Translations under genes and position numbers: made by a program
Shown here: positions 23,415 to 36,152 of the stretch, piece after piece
Numbering within the stretch: the first letter of the stretch is position 1
How the letters are laid out: the number at the start of each line of letters is the position of its first letter
Notes under the pieces: model-generated
Databases searched by the model: none
Seen by the model: the letters and a program-made list of their open reading frames with translations, nothing else
Told to the model about the DNA's origin: nothing
Source of the DNA: Thermoactinospora rubra
GTDB lineage: Bacteria > Actinomycetota > Actinomycetes > Streptosporangiales > Streptosporangiaceae
Direction of reading: 5' to 3'
DNA: 64,000 nt
Assembly: GCF_002093975.1 (NCBI RefSeq)
Contig: NZ_KZ084324.1
Span: forward strand, 390,755 to 454,754

Positions 23415-24332
23415 GTGCGTCTAATAAGCTCGGGCGACGTACGGCTGGCGCTCCACGAGGAGGGCGACGCCGCCCGGCCGGCGATCCTGCTCCTTCACGG
23501 CTATCCCGACACCAGCCGGGTGTGGGACGAGGTCGCCGCGCTGCTGCGTGACCGCTTCCGCGTCGTCCGCTACGACGTGCGCGGAGCCGGCCGGTCGTCG
23601 GCGCCGCGCGACCGGCGTCACTACACCTTCGACCACCTGGCCGCCGACCTGGCCGCCGTGCTGGAGGCCGTCGGCGCCCCCAGGGTGCACCTGGTGGGCC
23701 ACGACTGGGGCTCCATCCAGCTGTGGGAGGCCCTCTCGCGCCCCGCCATCTCCCAGACGGCCGCCTCCTTCACCTCCATCGGCGGGCCCGGGCTGGACCA
23801 GGCGGCCCACTTCTTCCGGTACGGCGAGCGCCGCGCGGTGCTGGGCCAGCTGGCCAGGTCGTGGTACATCGGCTGCTTCCAGGCGCCCCTGCTGCCGGAG
23901 CTGGTCTGGCGCACGCTGGGCCCGCGGCTGCTCGGCCGTACGCTCAGAAAGGAAGGGGTGCGACCACGGCCGGGACATCCGGCTCAGACCCTCGCCAGGG
24001 ACGCCGCGAACGGGCTGGGCCTCTACCGGACCGCCATGCGGGGCCGGCTGCGCCGGGCCGGGGACCCGCGCGTGCCGGTGCCGGTCCAGCTCATCGAGAC
24101 CACCCGCGATCCCTTCGTCTCCCCGCGGCTGCTCGCCACGCTCGCGCGGTGGGCGCCGGCCTGCTGGCGCCGCGAGGTGGCCGCCGGGCACTGGGTGCAG
24201 CGCAGCCACCCCGGCGTGGTGGCGCGGATGGTCGCCGAGTTCGTCACCCATGTCGACGGCGGCCCGCCCAGTCCCGAGCTCCGGCGCTCCAAGGCTCCGA
24301 GCTTCCCGGGAAAACCGTCGATTGGGCGGTAG
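23415..24332 (+). CDS. Alpha/beta hydrolase, epoxide-hydrolase-like
   Basis: A 305-residue alpha/beta hydrolase. The oxyanion motif HGYPDT is followed by the nucleophile elbow GHDWGS, whose Asp (residue 97) in place of Ser is typical of epoxide hydrolases and haloalkane dehalogenases. The acid is probably the Asp in TTRDPFVSP and the base the His in AAGHWVQRSHP. Between them is a cap domain. The substrate is unknown. The GTG start has a -10 hexamer six bases upstream and no ribosome site. A TetR-family gene follows on the same strand after 22 bases. Confidence 0.88.
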   Translation: MRLISSGDVRLALHEEGDAARPAILLLHGYPDTSRVWDEVAALLRDRFRVVRYDVRGAGRSSAPRDRRHYTFDHLAADLAAVLEAVGAPRVHLVGHDWGSIQLWEALSRPAISQTAASFTSIGGPGLDQAAHFFRYGERRAVLGQLARSWYIGCFQAPLLPELVWRTLGPRLLGRTLRKEGVRPRPGHPAQTLARDAANGLGLYRTAMRGRLRRAGDPRVPVPVQLIETTRDPFVSPRLLATLARWAPACWRREVAAGHWVQRSHPGVVARMVAEFVTHVDGGPPSPELRRSKAPSFPGKPSIGR

Positions 24333-24354
24333 GGACGACCATGTTGGGAGGAAG

Positions 24355-25026
24355 ATGGAACTCGTGCCAACCCCCCGGATCGACGGTGACGACTGCCGGG
24401 AGCCGACTCCGCTGCGTCGCCGGCCAACTCAGCGCCGTAGCGCCCGCCGCGTCGAGCGCATGCTCGACGCCTGCGCCGACCTCCTGGACGAGATCGGTTA
24501 CGAGGCGCTCTCGACCACGCGCATCGCCGAACGCGCCAAGGTGGCGATCGGCTCGGTCTACCAGTTCTTCCCCGACAAGCGGGCCATCACCCAGGAGGTG
24601 ACCAGGCGCAACGTCGAGCAGTTCGTCTCGCGCGTGGGCGCCAGGTTCCTGGAGGAGGACTACCGCGACTGGTGGGAGGCCGTGGACGCCATCATCGAGG
24701 AGTACGTCGACATGCACCGCACGGTGCCGGGCTTCAAGAGCCTGCACTTCGGCGACGTGGTCGACCTGAACCTCCTCGACAGCGACTCCGAGAACAACAC
24801 CGTCATCGCCGGACGCCTGCGCGGGCTGCTGCTCAAGGAGTTCGGGCTGGCCGACAGCCACGAGCTCGACGTGGCCATGCTGGTGGCGGTGGAGGCCGGA
24901 GACGCCGTGCTCAAACTGGCCTTCCGCCGTCATCCCGACGGCGACCCCGAGATCATCTCCGCCGCCAAGCTGCTGATCAGGGAGTTCCTGCCCCGCCAGC
25001 TCAACCTGGCGCCGGGGAGCGGTTAG
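24355..25026 (+). CDS. TetR-family transcriptional regulator
   Basis: A 223-residue regulator with the N-terminal TetR helix-turn-helix (ARRVERMLDACADLLDEIG, then IAERAKVAIGSVYQFFPDK; about residues 28-75) and a helical ligand-binding domain with the pattern [20 protein letters not shown] lies just before the ATG at 24355; the longer open frame upstream is only the shadow of the hydrolase gene. Sited 22 bases behind the epoxide-hydrolase-like gene, it may sense that enzyme's substrate, but this is inference. Confidence 0.9.
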   Translation: MELVPTPRIDGDDCREPTPLRRRPTQRRSARRVERMLDACADLLDEIGYEALSTTRIAERAKVAIGSVYQFFPDKRAITQEVTRRNVEQFVSRVGARFLEEDYRDWWEAVDAIIEEYVDMHRTVPGFKSLHFGDVVDLNLLDSDSENNTVIAGRLRGLLLKEFGLADSHELDVAMLVAVEAGDAVLKLAFRRHPDGDPEIISAAKLLIREFLPRQLNLAPGSG

Positions 25027-25047
25027 GGAGGCGGAGGCGGAGGCGTC

Positions 25048-25332
25048 CTAAGGTGCCCGCTTCTTGTGCGGCTTCGGCTCCGGCGCGGGCACCAGGGCCG
25101 CGGCCACCGGCGGCACGGTGGGCAGGGGCGGGGCCAGCTCGCAGGCCTGGGCGTAGCCGGCCGTCCTGGTCAGCAGGCTCTGGCCGCGCTGCAGCCGCAG
25201 CTCCAGCGCGTGCAGGCGCTGCTCGGCCGCGGCGATGGCCTCCATCCGCCCCGTGAAGTAACCCGCCGCGCCCGGGATGACGGCGGACAGGACGGCGATA
25301 CAAGCGAGAGTGAAGGTCAGCTGCCTCCCCAT
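25048..25332 (-). CDS. Small membrane-anchored hypothetical protein (94 aa)
   Basis: A 94-residue protein with an N-terminal hydrophobic segment (LTFTLACIAVLSAVIPG) that acts as anchor or signal, a short coiled-coil region (AIAAAEQRLHALELRLQRG) and a Pro/Ala-rich tail ending in the basic KPHKKRAP. A strong ribosome site (GGGAGGGAGG) precedes the ATG at 25332. It converges on the TetR gene. No family recognised. Confidence 0.65.
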   Translation of the reverse strand: MGRQLTFTLACIAVLSAVIPGAAGYFTGRMEAIAAAEQRLHALELRLQRGQSLLTRTAGYAQACELAPPLPTVPPVAAALVPAPEPKPHKKRAP

Positions 25333-25505
25333 CGCACCCTCCCTCCCTCGCGTCGCACGAGTTATATGCCCTTTGTCCGGAAGCGACACGCGGAAAGTAG
25401 GCACCGTTGCACGAAACGTTGCCGAACCTGTGCCAACTCCGCTCAACCGCTCAGCCTCCGGCATCCGCTGTGCGCAATGCCGAGGCGAAACCGAAGACCG
25501 ATCGG

Positions 25506-25511
25506 TAGTCT
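25506..25511 (+). promoter_or_regulatory. -10 element of a predicted leaderless promoter (TPR-like gene)
   Basis: TAGTCT ends six bases before the GTG at 25518. Confidence 0.55.
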
Positions 25512-25517
25512 CGCGGT

Positions 25518-26048
25518 GTGGCGCATGTGACCCGTGAGCACCTTGATCGCCTGCTTGAGCTGGCCCTTCTGGTCGACGACCACGCCTCGCTGGCGGGGCG
25601 GCTCGACGATCTCGCGATGACCTATACCACCGGCGACGTCTCCAGGGCGGCGATCCTCGTCCTGGCCGCCGAGGAGTGGCGGGCCGCGGGACAACCGGGC
25701 CGCGCGCTCGACTGCTACCAGCGCGCGCTGGACGACGGCGGCGAGTCCAGCGTCGACCCCCGCGCGGGCATCGCCGACACGCTGTTCGAGCTGGAGCGGC
25801 CCGAGGAGGCCAGGGAGGTCATCGAGGACATCAGGAGCGAGGGCGGGGTGCGGGCGCTGACCGCCCACAGCATCGCCGAGACCCTGGCCGCCTACGGCGA
25901 CCTGGCCGGCGCGCACGAGTGGGCGACGCAGGCCGTGCTGGCCTGCGCCCCCGACGATCCCGAGCACCTGGCCATGCTGCGCACCCGCTACCGCATCCGG
26001 GTCGACCTGGGCCTGCCGGAGGACGAGCTCGACGCCCTGGTGTCGTGA
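25518..26048 (+). CDS. Tetratricopeptide-repeat-like protein (176 aa)
   Basis: A 176-residue all-helical protein made of TPR-like helical pairs: AAILVLAAEEWRAAGQPGRA then LDCYQRALDDGG; DPRAGIADTLFELERPEEA; TAHSIAETLAAYGDLAGA. Such repeats bind other proteins. No signal or membrane segment is seen. The GTG start follows a -10 hexamer by six bases with no ribosome site. It converges on the secreted-protein gene downstream, sharing the terminator between them. Specific role unknown. Confidence 0.75.
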   Translation: MAHVTREHLDRLLELALLVDDHASLAGRLDDLAMTYTTGDVSRAAILVLAAEEWRAAGQPGRALDCYQRALDDGGESSVDPRAGIADTLFELERPEEAREVIEDIRSEGGVRALTAHSIAETLAAYGDLAGAHEWATQAVLACAPDDPEHLAMLRTRYRIRVDLGLPEDELDALVS

Positions 26049-26057
26049 CACGGCGAA

Positions 26058-26080
26058 GGGGCCGCCGTGACGGCGGCCCC
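26058..26080. terminator. Bidirectional terminator hairpin
   Basis: GGGGCCGCCG and CGGCGGCCCC form a perfect 10-base stem with a TGA loop between the convergent TPR-like and secreted-protein genes. Confidence 0.75.
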
Positions 26081-26111
26081 CCTCGGGCCTTGAGCGGGCG
26101 TTACCCCGGGC

Positions 26112-26750
26112 TCACCCGATGCTGACCCCGGCGAGCGACGGCAGCCCGACCGGGCCGGTGAGGTTGCGCAGAGACGGCAGCTCGCCCGTCACCTGCCTCT
26201 TGATCCTCTTGGCCTTGGGCCCGCCCTTGATCCTCGGCTTGGACACCTGCACCCGCTCCACGGTGCTGCCCATGCGAGGCAGCTGCGGCAGCTGCCTGAC
26301 GCTGTTCGGCACGGCCTGGGTCGGCGCGTTCGGCAGGCCGGGCACGTCCGGGTAGTCGGCCATCCGCGCCACCGGCCGCGCCGGCGCCGTCACCTTCCCG
26401 GGTACAGCGGGCGCGCCCGCGCCGGCGGCCACCCCGCCCATGTCGGCGACGCTCAGCACGGCCGACGTCTTGGCCATGCCCGGCAGCCCCACCCGCTTGG
26501 CGAGCGTCTCGGCCGACCGCAGCGCGTGGCTGTCGGCGGGGGCGGGAGTCTTGCCCCAGTAGTTGGCCGACGCCCTGGTGTCGGCGTTTTCGTCGCACAC
26601 CGTGGCCACGGTGGACGGGGCTTCGAGCAGTTCGACGGGCGAATCGGACTGGCACTGGGTCGCCGCCAGGGCGGTCCCGGCGGCCATCCAGGTCACCCCC
26701 GCCGTGAGCGTGGCAACGGCGAGGATGCTACGGATTTTCCGTGATGACAC
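26112..26750 (-). CDS. Secreted hypothetical protein (212 aa)
   Basis: The GTG at 26750 gives SSRKIRSILAVATLTAG, a typical signal peptide with likely cleavage after GTALA. The mature part has two cysteines (TQCQSD and TVCDEN), a long Ala/Pro/Gly-rich low-complexity region, a basic patch (KPRIKGGPKAKRIKRQ) and an end rich in Leu-Pro-Ser (GLPSLAGVSIG). This composition fits a cell-wall or surface protein. AGGGGGAC lies seven bases before the chosen start; the longer frame lacks these features. No family recognised. Confidence 0.7.
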   Translation of the reverse strand: MSSRKIRSILAVATLTAGVTWMAAGTALAATQCQSDSPVELLEAPSTVATVCDENADTRASANYWGKTPAPADSHALRSAETLAKRVGLPGMAKTSAVLSVADMGGVAAGAGAPAVPGKVTAPARPVARMADYPDVPGLPNAPTQAVPNSVRQLPQLPRMGSTVERVQVSKPRIKGGPKAKRIKRQVTGELPSLRNLTGPVGLPSLAGVSIG

Positions 26751-26874
26751 TTCACGTCCCCCTGATCGTGTTGCGATCCGACGAACGCTGAAGCTAGTGA
26801 CGATCGGGGGGCCGTAGCGGGCCCTTGCCGGAAGAGTGGGGAAGTGTTGAACCACCGCCCCACCCGCTCCGGCG

Positions 26875-29451
<2,577 letters not shown>

Positions 29452-29477
29452 GTTCCTTTGCCTCGCTCTGCTCGGCT

Positions 29478-29506
29478 GCGCCGGACGCCTTGAGGGCGCC
29501 CGGCGC
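29478..29506 (-). terminator. Stem-loop between hspR and clpB
   Basis: GCGCCGG and CCGGCGC with inner CGCC/GGCG pairs and a TTGA loop, in the 60-base gap. It is likely to attenuate or end the dnaK operon transcript before clpB. Confidence 0.6.
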
Positions 29507-29511
29507 TTATC

Positions 29512-29862
29512 TCATGCCCCCGGTGGGAGTTCGTATCTGATCAGTGCCCTGATCATGCTGATCTCGGCACGCAGGCGGTGCACCTCCTCGCGCAGGCGCA
29601 GCGCCTCGTTCTCCAGCTCGAGGATCCGCTTGATGCCCGCGAGGTTGATCCCCTCCTCCTGGGACAGGCGCTGCACCTCGCGCAACTGCAGGATGTCGCG
29701 CATGGAGTAGAGCCGGCCCCGCCCGGCGGTCCGCCCGGGGCAGACCAGCCCCAGGCGGTCGTACTGCCGCAGGGTCTGCGGGTGCAGACCGGAGAGCTGG
29801 GCCGCCACCGAGATCACGTAGACGGGTGTGTCGTCGGAAAGGTCGAAGTAGTTGGCGTCCAT
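29512..29862 (-). CDS. hspR: HspR, MerR-family heat-shock repressor
   Basis: A 116-residue MerR-type repressor. The winged helix occupies about residues 13-80 (YVISVAAQLSGLHPQTLRQY, LGLVCPGRTAGRGRLYS), followed by a coiled coil (RILELENEALRLREEVHR). In streptomycetes HspR binds HAIR sites with DnaK as co-repressor and so senses free DnaK. It lies four bases after dnaJ, the last gene of dnaK-grpE-dnaJ-hspR. The matching operators lie upstream of dnaK at 33659-33730. Confidence 0.95.
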   Translation of the reverse strand: MDANYFDLSDDTPVYVISVAAQLSGLHPQTLRQYDRLGLVCPGRTAGRGRLYSMRDILQLREVQRLSQEEGINLAGIKRILELENEALRLREEVHRLRAEISMIRALIRYELPPGA

Positions 29863-29866
29863 GAGC

Positions 29867-31039
29867 TCACTCGCTTCTGGCCTTCTCCAGGAGTCCTGCG
29901 CGCGGGTCCTCGCCCGCCGTGGCGTCGCGGAACTCGGTCAGGAGCTCGCGAGCCTTGTCGTCGAGGTGCTTGGGCACGACCACCTCGAAGGTGACCAGCA
30001 GGTCCCCCTTGGTGCCGTCCTTGCGCGCCACCCCTCGTCCACGCACCCGCTGGACCTGGCCGTTGCGCGTCCCCGGCGGGATGCGCACGGTCACCGGCAT
30101 GCCCTTCAGCGTGGGGACCTTGATCTCCGCGCCCAGCGCCGCCTCCGCGAACGTGACCGGCACGGTGATCGTCAGGTTGTCGCCCGACCGGCCGAACACC
30201 GCGTGCGGCTTGACGTGGGTGAGGATGTACAGGTCCCCGGGCGGCCCGCCGTTCTCGCCCGGCGCGCCCTTCCCCTTGAGCTTGACCCGCTTGCCGTCGT
30301 CGACGCCCGCGGGGATGCGGGCCTGGATGGTGCGGGTGCTCTTGGCGCGCCCGCTGCCCTCGCACACCGGGCAGGGGTTGTCCACGATCAGCCCGCGGCC
30401 CTTGCAGTCGCGGCAGGGCTCGGAGAAGGCGAAGGACCCCAGGTTGCGGCTGGCCGCACCGGTGCCCTCGCAGGTCGGGCACACCCTCGGGGTGGTGCCC
30501 GCCCTGGCTCCCGTGCCCGAGCACGCGGCGCACGCCGCGGAGCTGGTCAGGCGGAGCGAGACGGTGGTGCCCAGCACCGCCTCGGTGAAGGACAGCGTCA
30601 CCTCCGACTCGATGTCCTGCCCCCGGCGCGGCCTGGTGCCGGTGGTCGTACGGCCCGCGCCGCCGCGGTTGAACAGCCCGCCGAACAGGTCGCCGAGCCG
30701 GTCGGTCGGGCTGCCGCCCTGCTGCGAGCCGCCGAACAGGTCACCGAAGTCGAACGGGAAGCCGCCCCCGCCGCCGCCGACCCTGACGCCGCCCACGCCG
30801 GAGCCGAACAGCGTGCGGGCCTCGTCGTACTCCTTGCGCCGCTTGGGGTCGGACAGCACGTCGTAGGCCTCGGAGACCTCCTTGAACTTGGTCTCCTTCT
30901 CCGGATTGCCGTGGTTGGCGTCGGGGTGGTACTGCCTGGCCAGCTTCCGGTAGGCCTTCTTGATCTCCTCGGCCGAGGCGGTCTTGGGCACACCAAGGAC
31001 CGCGTAGTAGTCCTTCTCCAAGTAGTCCTTGGTGCTCAT
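29867..31039 (-). CDS. dnaJ: Co-chaperone DnaJ
   Basis: A 390-residue type I DnaJ: N-terminal J domain with the HPD tripeptide (QYHPDANHG), a Gly/Phe-rich linker ([16 protein letters not shown]), four CxxCxGxG zinc-finger repeats ([32 protein letters not shown]) and the two C-terminal substrate-binding domains. It brings substrate to DnaK and triggers ATP hydrolysis. It sits third in the operon, 35 bases after grpE. Confidence 0.97.
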   Translation of the reverse strand: MSTKDYLEKDYYAVLGVPKTASAEEIKKAYRKLARQYHPDANHGNPEKETKFKEVSEAYDVLSDPKRRKEYDEARTLFGSGVGGVRVGGGGGGFPFDFGDLFGGSQQGGSPTDRLGDLFGGLFNRGGAGRTTTGTRPRRGQDIESEVTLSFTEAVLGTTVSLRLTSSAACAACSGTGARAGTTPRVCPTCEGTGAASRNLGSFAFSEPCRDCKGRGLIVDNPCPVCEGSGRAKSTRTIQARIPAGVDDGKRVKLKGKGAPGENGGPPGDLYILTHVKPHAVFGRSGDNLTITVPVTFAEAALGAEIKVPTLKGMPVTVRIPPGTRNGQVQRVRGRGVARKDGTKGDLLVTFEVVVPKHLDDKARELLTEFRDATAGEDPRAGLLEKARSE

Positions 31040-31074
31040 CGACGGTCTCCAAGCCGCTTGTTAGATGACAAGTC

Positions 31075-31776
31075 CTATTCCTCAGCCGCGGATCCGGGTT
31101 CCTCTCCCGGCTCCGCCACGGCGACCCTGGCCGGGCGCAGGATCCTGTCGCCGATCCGGTAGCCGGGCTGGAGCACCTCGATGCAGGTGGGCTCCGTGAC
31201 GTCCGGCGAGTAGCTGTGCATCAGCGCCTCGTGGACGGTCGGGTCGAAGGGCTCGCCCTTCTGCCCGAACGCGACCAGCCCCAGCTTGGTCAGCGCGGAC
31301 TCCAGCGACTCGGCCACCTTCGCGAAGCCGCCGGTCAGCTCGCCGTGGTCGCGGGCCCTGCCGATGTCGTCCAGGACCGGCAGCAGCTCGGTCAGCGCCC
31401 CGGCCACGGCCTGCTCGCGCACCACGGCCCGGTCCCGCTCCACCCGCTTGCGGTAGTTGATGTACTCCGCCTGCAGGCGCTGCAGGTCCGCGGTCCGCTC
31501 GGCGAGCAGGTCCGCCTCCGCGCCGGCCAGGATCTGGCTGCCCTTGCCGGACGCCTCGCCCTTGGCCTGCTCGGCCTCCCCGGCCTGCTTGGCCTGCGCG
31601 TCGGCCTGGGCCTCAGGCTGGGCTCCGGCCTGGGCCTCCGCCTGAGCGGTCCCGGCCTCGGGCTCGCCGGCCGCCTCGGCGGCCGGCTCCTCCCTGTGCC
31701 TGGCCTGCCCCGTCTCCGGGTCGATCTTCCTGTTGTCGCGGATCACCGGCGCTTCCTCAGCTCCGTTCCCACTCAC
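31075..31776 (-). CDS. grpE: Nucleotide-exchange factor GrpE
   Basis: A 233-residue GrpE, longer than the enterobacterial form because of a low-complexity Ala/Glu/Gln-rich N-terminal arm (about 30-85, EAQAGAQPEAQADAQAK). The dimerising long helix (RTADLQRLQAEYINYRKRVE) and C-terminal beta domain (PFDPTVHEALMHSY, VLQPGYRIGDRILRPARV) are intact. It releases ADP from DnaK. It begins directly after the dnaK stop. Confidence 0.96.
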   Translation of the reverse strand: MSGNGAEEAPVIRDNRKIDPETGQARHREEPAAEAAGEPEAGTAQAEAQAGAQPEAQADAQAKQAGEAEQAKGEASGKGSQILAGAEADLLAERTADLQRLQAEYINYRKRVERDRAVVREQAVAGALTELLPVLDDIGRARDHGELTGGFAKVAESLESALTKLGLVAFGQKGEPFDPTVHEALMHSYSPDVTEPTCIEVLQPGYRIGDRILRPARVAVAEPGEEPGSAAEE

Positions 31777-31777
31777 G

Positions 31778-33705
<1,928 letters not shown>

Positions 33706-33709
33706 ACGA

Positions 33710-33730
33710 CTTGAGCCTACTTCACTCAAC
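33710..33730 (-). promoter_or_regulatory. HAIR operator 2 for HspR
   Basis: CTTGAGC-N7-ACTCAAC, one position off perfect symmetry on each arm, centred 51 bases from HAIR 1. Confidence 0.8.
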
Positions 33731-33782
33731 CTCTGTGAGTGCGCGTGGATTCCCGTTCACCAAAACGGACGAGCGCACAGAA

Positions 33783-33806
33783 AAGGGGCCCCGAGCGGGG
33801 CCCCTT
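33783..33806 (-). terminator. Rho-independent terminator of the lipoprotein gene
   Basis: AAGGGGCCCC and GGGGCCCCTT form a perfect 10-base stem; on the minus strand it is followed by TTTTCTGT. Confidence 0.8.
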
Positions 33807-33826
33807 GGCGCGGCGCAGGCGTGGGG

Positions 33827-34267
33827 TCAGGACTTGGCGCCGTCCACGATCTTCCGCTTGCCCAGCGGCTTCTTCAGCTTGACGGTGTAGGTCTTCTCGA
33901 TGGCCAGCATGATGCAGGACATGTCGCGCGCCTTCGGCGCGGTGCCCTCGTAGAGGGTGATCGTCACGCGCTTGGCGGTCTCCTTGACCTTCACGCGGTC
34001 GAGCACCGTGCACGGCTCGACGCCCGACCACCACACGAGCTTGACCGCCTTGCCGCGGGAGACCGGCTTGGCGCTGGTGAAGGGGACCTTGCGCGTGTCG
34101 ACGGCGTCGCCGACGGGCTTGACCGGCTTGGGGGTCGGGGCGGGGGTCTGGGCGCTGGCCGCCGGTGAGACGCTCACCGGCTTGTCGGGGGCGGGAGCGG
34201 CGGACTGCGTGGCTCCACAGGCCACCGTCAGCATCAGGCATCCGGTTATGAGCGTTGCTGTGCGCAT
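33827..34267 (-). CDS. Putative lipoprotein (146 aa)
   Basis: A 146-residue exported protein: signal MRTATLITGCLMLTVAC with lipobox LTVAC, a Pro/Ala-rich spacer (APTPKPVKPVG) and a compact beta-rich domain with two cysteines (VEPCTVLDRV and DMSCIMLAIE) that may form a disulfide. The C-terminal motif VKLKKPLGKRKIVDG is basic. The inner ATG at 34267 is chosen because the signal peptide begins there. No family name is recognised. It ends at a strong terminator facing the dnaK promoter. Confidence 0.75.
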   Translation of the reverse strand: MRTATLITGCLMLTVACGATQSAAPAPDKPVSVSPAASAQTPAPTPKPVKPVGDAVDTRKVPFTSAKPVSRGKAVKLVWWSGVEPCTVLDRVKVKETAKRVTITLYEGTAPKARDMSCIMLAIEKTYTVKLKKPLGKRKIVDGAKS

Positions 34268-34319
34268 ACCCCCATGACGGATCACGAAGGGGCCGGGTTC
34301 AAGAGTCAGAGCCGACGGT

Positions 34320-34325
34320 TATGGT
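34320..34325 (+). promoter_or_regulatory. -10 element of a predicted leaderless promoter (proline dehydrogenase)
   Basis: TATGGT ends six bases before the GTG at 34332. Confidence 0.5.
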
Positions 34326-34331
34326 GATCCT

Positions 34332-35246
34332 GTGTTCCCGCTGTTCCCGCGTCCGGCCGCGCACCCGCTCCGCCAGGTCCTGCTGGCGGTCTCGCGCAGC
34401 GAGCGCGCCGAGCGGCTGGTCACCTCCTCGCCGCTGACCAGGGGCGTGGTCCGGCGGTACGTGGCCGACGACGTGGGCGCGGTCGTCGACGAGCTCACCC
34501 GCAAGGGGCTGCTCGTCACGGTCGACCACCTGGGCGAGGAGGTCGCCGACCCCGCCCAGGCCGAGGGCACCGTGCGGGCCTACCTCGCGCTTCTCGGCCG
34601 GCTCTTCCCCGGCGCCGACGTGTCGATCAAGCTCACCGCGCTGGGCCTGCGCCTGTCGGAACGGCTGGCCCTCGACAACGCGGCCACCGTCTGCGAGGCC
34701 GCGGCGCGGCATGGCGTCACGGTCACGCTCGACGCCGAGGAGCACGACACGATCGACGCCCTGATGTCGATCCACTCGACCCTGCGCAAGGAGCACCCCG
34801 ACGTGGGCGTTGTCGTGCAGGCCTACCTGCCGGAGGCCGCCGAGCGCTGCCGGCGGCTGGACGGCGCGAGGGTACGGCTCTGCAAGGGCGCCTACGAAGC
34901 GCCCACCGGCCTTGCCGGCCCCCGGCAGATCGACCGGTCCTTCGTGCGGTGCATGCGCATCCTGATGGCCGGCGACGCCTACCCCATGATCGCCACCCAC
35001 GACCCGCGGCTCATCGAGATCGCCTCGACGCTCGCCGTCCTGCACGGCCGCGACGCCTCGGGCTTCGAGTACCAGATGCTGTACGGCGTGCGCCCCGACG
35101 AGCAGGAACGCCTGGCCCGCCTGGGACAGCGGGTGCGCGTGTACGTGCCCTACGGCTCCGATTGGTACGCCTATCTCATGCGCCGCCTGGCCGAGCGCCC
35201 GGCGAACCTGCGCTTCCTCCTCAGGTCGCTGCTGTCCAGGCGATAG
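34332..35246 (+). CDS. Proline dehydrogenase
   Basis: A 304-residue monofunctional, FAD-dependent proline dehydrogenase (PutA/PruB-type barrel) that oxidises proline to pyrroline-5-carboxylate. Family blocks: TVDHLGEEV, DVSIKLTALGL, VTLDAEEHD, VRLCKGAYEAP, ATHDPRLIE, FEYQMLYGVRPDEQ and the C-terminal YVPYGSDWYAYLMRRLAERP that shapes the active site. The GTG start follows a -10 hexamer by six bases. The P5C reductase gene lies 27 bases downstream, so degradation and synthesis enzymes are neighbours. No P5C dehydrogenase is in the window. Confidence 0.93.
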   Translation: MFPLFPRPAAHPLRQVLLAVSRSERAERLVTSSPLTRGVVRRYVADDVGAVVDELTRKGLLVTVDHLGEEVADPAQAEGTVRAYLALLGRLFPGADVSIKLTALGLRLSERLALDNAATVCEAAARHGVTVTLDAEEHDTIDALMSIHSTLRKEHPDVGVVVQAYLPEAAERCRRLDGARVRLCKGAYEAPTGLAGPRQIDRSFVRCMRILMAGDAYPMIATHDPRLIEIASTLAVLHGRDASGFEYQMLYGVRPDEQERLARLGQRVRVYVPYGSDWYAYLMRRLAERPANLRFLLRSLLSRR

Positions 35247-35261
35247 CGAGCCCGGCGTTAG

Positions 35262-35267
35262 TAAGCT
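35262..35267 (+). promoter_or_regulatory. -10 element of a predicted leaderless promoter (proC)
   Basis: TAAGCT ends six bases before the ATG at 35274, in the gap after the proline dehydrogenase gene. Confidence 0.5.
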
Positions 35268-35273
35268 GCCTGC

Positions 35274-36071
35274 ATGATTGCGATTCTGGGCACCGGCAAG
35301 ATGGGTGAGGCCCTGTTGTCCGGCCTGCTGCGCGCCGGGTTCAAGCCCGGGCAGATCATGGCCACCGTGCGGCGGCCGGACCGCGCGGCGGCGCTGCGCG
35401 AGACCTACGGCGTGCAGGTGGTCTCCAACACCGAGGCGGCCAAGAGCGCCGACACGCTGATCCTGGCGGTCAAGCCGCAGGACATGGCGGGCCTGCTGGC
35501 CGAGATCGCGCCCTACGTCCCGGCGGACCGGCTGGTCATCACCGCCGCCGCGGGCATCACGACGGCGTTCGTGGAGCAGCGGCTGGGCGTGGACGTGCCG
35601 GTGGTCAGGGTGATGTCGAACACGCCGATCCGGTTCGACGAGGCCATGAGCGTCATCTCGGCGGGCGCCCACGCGGGCGAGGAGCACCTGAGGCGGACCG
35701 AGGACCTGCTCAGGCCGGTCGGCAAGGTGCTGCGCATCCCCGAGTCGCAGCAGGACGCGGCCACGGCGCTGTCGGGCAGCGGCCCCGCGTACTTCTTCTA
35801 CCTCGTCGAGGCCATGGTCGACGCCGGCATCCTGCTGGGCATGCCGCGGGCCGCGGCGCTCGACATGGTCATCCAGTCCATCGTCGGCGCGGCCGTCATG
35901 CTGCGCGACTCGGGCGAGCATCCGGTGATCCTGCGCGAGGCGGTCACCTCGCCGGGCGGCACGACGATCGCGGCCATCGCCGAGCTGGAGCGCCACAGCG
36001 TGCGCGCGGCGTTCCTGGCGGCCATCGAGGCGGCCCGCGACCGCGGCCGCGAGCTCGCCTCCGGCGGCTGA
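35274..36071 (+). CDS. proC: Pyrroline-5-carboxylate reductase
   Basis: A 265-residue enzyme for the last step of proline synthesis, NAD(P)H-dependent reduction of P5C. The N-terminal Rossmann motif is IAILGTGKMGEALLSGLL; the middle has LAVKPQDM and AAAGITTAFVEQRLG. The C-terminal signature occurs as SGSGPAYFFYLVEAM and REAVTSPGGTTIAAI. Length and motifs are canonical. It has its own -10 hexamer, so it can be transcribed apart from the proline dehydrogenase gene. Confidence 0.96.
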   Translation: MIAILGTGKMGEALLSGLLRAGFKPGQIMATVRRPDRAAALRETYGVQVVSNTEAAKSADTLILAVKPQDMAGLLAEIAPYVPADRLVITAAAGITTAFVEQRLGVDVPVVRVMSNTPIRFDEAMSVISAGAHAGEEHLRRTEDLLRPVGKVLRIPESQQDAATALSGSGPAYFFYLVEAMVDAGILLGMPRAAALDMVIQSIVGAAVMLRDSGEHPVILREAVTSPGGTTIAAIAELERHSVRAAFLAAIEAARDRGRELASGG

Positions 36072-36152
36072 CGGCCCCCGACATCCGCGAGGCGTCCACG
36101 GGCCGAAAACCGGTGGACACCTCATACTTAACAAGCCTTACTGTCTCGGTCC

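Noticed and set aside
34299..36134. A 611-codon minus-strand frame opposite proline dehydrogenase and proC
   Set aside because: Shadow frame with no homology; both plus-strand enzymes have full motif sets.
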